From Candidatus Roizmanbacteria bacterium RIFCSPLOWO2_01_FULL_35_13 (GTDB lineage: Bacteria > Patescibacteriota > Microgenomatia > UBA1406 > GWC2-37-13), in the NCBI GenBank assembly GCA_001789635.1, contig MGAF01000052.1, forward strand, positions 12,308-61,719: 49,412 nt of DNA. The letters are read 5' to 3'. The position numbers and the translations under genes are program-made. Positions 49,119-49,412 of the stretch are shown here, piece after piece (position 1 is the stretch's first letter; each line of letters begins with the position of its first letter). The notes beneath the pieces are model-generated. The model had not been told where the DNA came from, made no database searches, and worked only from the letters and a program-made list of their open reading frames with translations.

Positions 49119-49412
49119 GTCTTAGTCAAATTAAACGCCAGTAACTATTCACTCTTCTTGACAAATGTCATCCTGAACGATGAGTGTTGAAGTGCCGGAT
49201 CTAGCGAAAGCGTAAGCTTAATATCTACGCAAAGCTGGATTCTTCCCCTTCGACAAGCTCAGGGTCAGAATGACACTTTGATACAGTTTTGTCAAGGATC
49301 GTGAACTCTTACAACGCCATGTAACACGAAATCTGAAATGACCACTTTTGCGAAATCTAAACTGTCCGTAACTTTTAACAAATAAAACGAGATTGATAAG
49401 GAAATAATAAAC
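49119..49412. other. Non-coding right end with dyad element
   Basis: No gene is seen in this stretch apart from the repeat at 49167-49274. An outer inverted pair, CTTGACAAA (about 49157-49165) and TTTGTCAAG (about 49289-49297), brackets the repeat. Confidence 0.5.
49167..49274. repeat. Palindromic element, intergenic
   Basis: 108 bp, GTCATCCTGAACGATGAGTG to CTCAGGGTCAGAATGAC. It is a more diverged copy of the type at 1037-1125. Confidence 0.82.

Noticed and set aside
1037-49274. CRISPR array from the repeated palindromes
   Set aside because: Copies are dispersed tens of kilobases apart with no regular spacers, and no cas gene is present.
1-49412. Alternative genetic code (UGA recoded)
   Set aside because: Several genes end in TGA at sensible positions and RF2 is present. 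The internal stops seen are TAA.

Overview
The window is AT-rich bacterial DNA, most likely from a Candidate Phyla Radiation genome (Candidatus Patescibacteria, probably Microgenomates). The reasons are the dense packing of genes, the very large set of multi-pass GT-C glycosyltransferases, the short dnaG-rpoD block, the prfB/ftsE/ftsX/M23/lamin-tail/VanZ/CAP gene order, and small DUF5678, aspartyl-protease and HicB-type genes. Many genes end in TGA and a normal release factor 2 is present, so UGA is a stop codon. That excludes the recoded Gracilibacteria/Absconditabacteria lineages. Placement below phylum level is inference.

Region 1 (1-1.7 kb): the 5' end of an HlyD-like gene, a small gene broken by an in-frame TAA, a dyad repeat, and a solitary HicB-like gene. 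The DNA in front of the HicB-like gene is the antisense remnant of a second copy of the neighbouring glycosyltransferase tail.

Region 2 (1.7-31.7 kb): a surface-glycan island. It has about 14 polytopic GT-C or GT-C-like membrane proteins, five family-2 glycosyltransferases, one GT-B glycosyltransferase and one MOP flippase. A Tat-signal zinc metalloprotease, broken by a C7 tract, sits inside the island. The likely scheme is that GT-A/GT-B enzymes make lipid-linked sugars or oligosaccharides on the cytoplasmic side, the flippase exports them, and the GT-C enzymes transfer sugars on the outside. Genes alternate in strand. Three divergent pairs overlap head-to-head, and several convergent pairs overlap tail-to-tail.

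Region 3 (31.7-33.8 kb): small accessory genes, comprising an interrupted ORF, a DUF5678 plus retropepsin-like protease pair, a CPBP protease and an XRE regulator with two dyad operators.

Region 4 (33.8-49.4 kb): mostly housekeeping and envelope genes. These are rpoD, dnaG, a PilM/LytR_C-like membrane protein, a second HicB, prfB, ftsE-ftsX, a second DUF5678/aspartyl-protease pair, a gene broken by a G8 tract, an M23 peptidase with its domain halves in reversed order, a lamin-tail protein, VanZ, CAP, a RmlA-like nucleotidyltransferase and two small membrane proteins.

Four features run across the window. (1) Short palindromic elements with GTCAT...ATGAC ends occur about 20 times; about nine lie inside GT-C genes without breaking the frame. 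(2) Many genes have a TATAAT-like -10 box only 4-10 nt before the ATG, which predicts leaderless mRNAs. (3) The two longest G/C homopolymers coincide with the two frame breaks. (4) Start and stop codons of opposite-strand neighbours often overlap. I found no rRNA, tRNA, CRISPR array, transposase or integrase.
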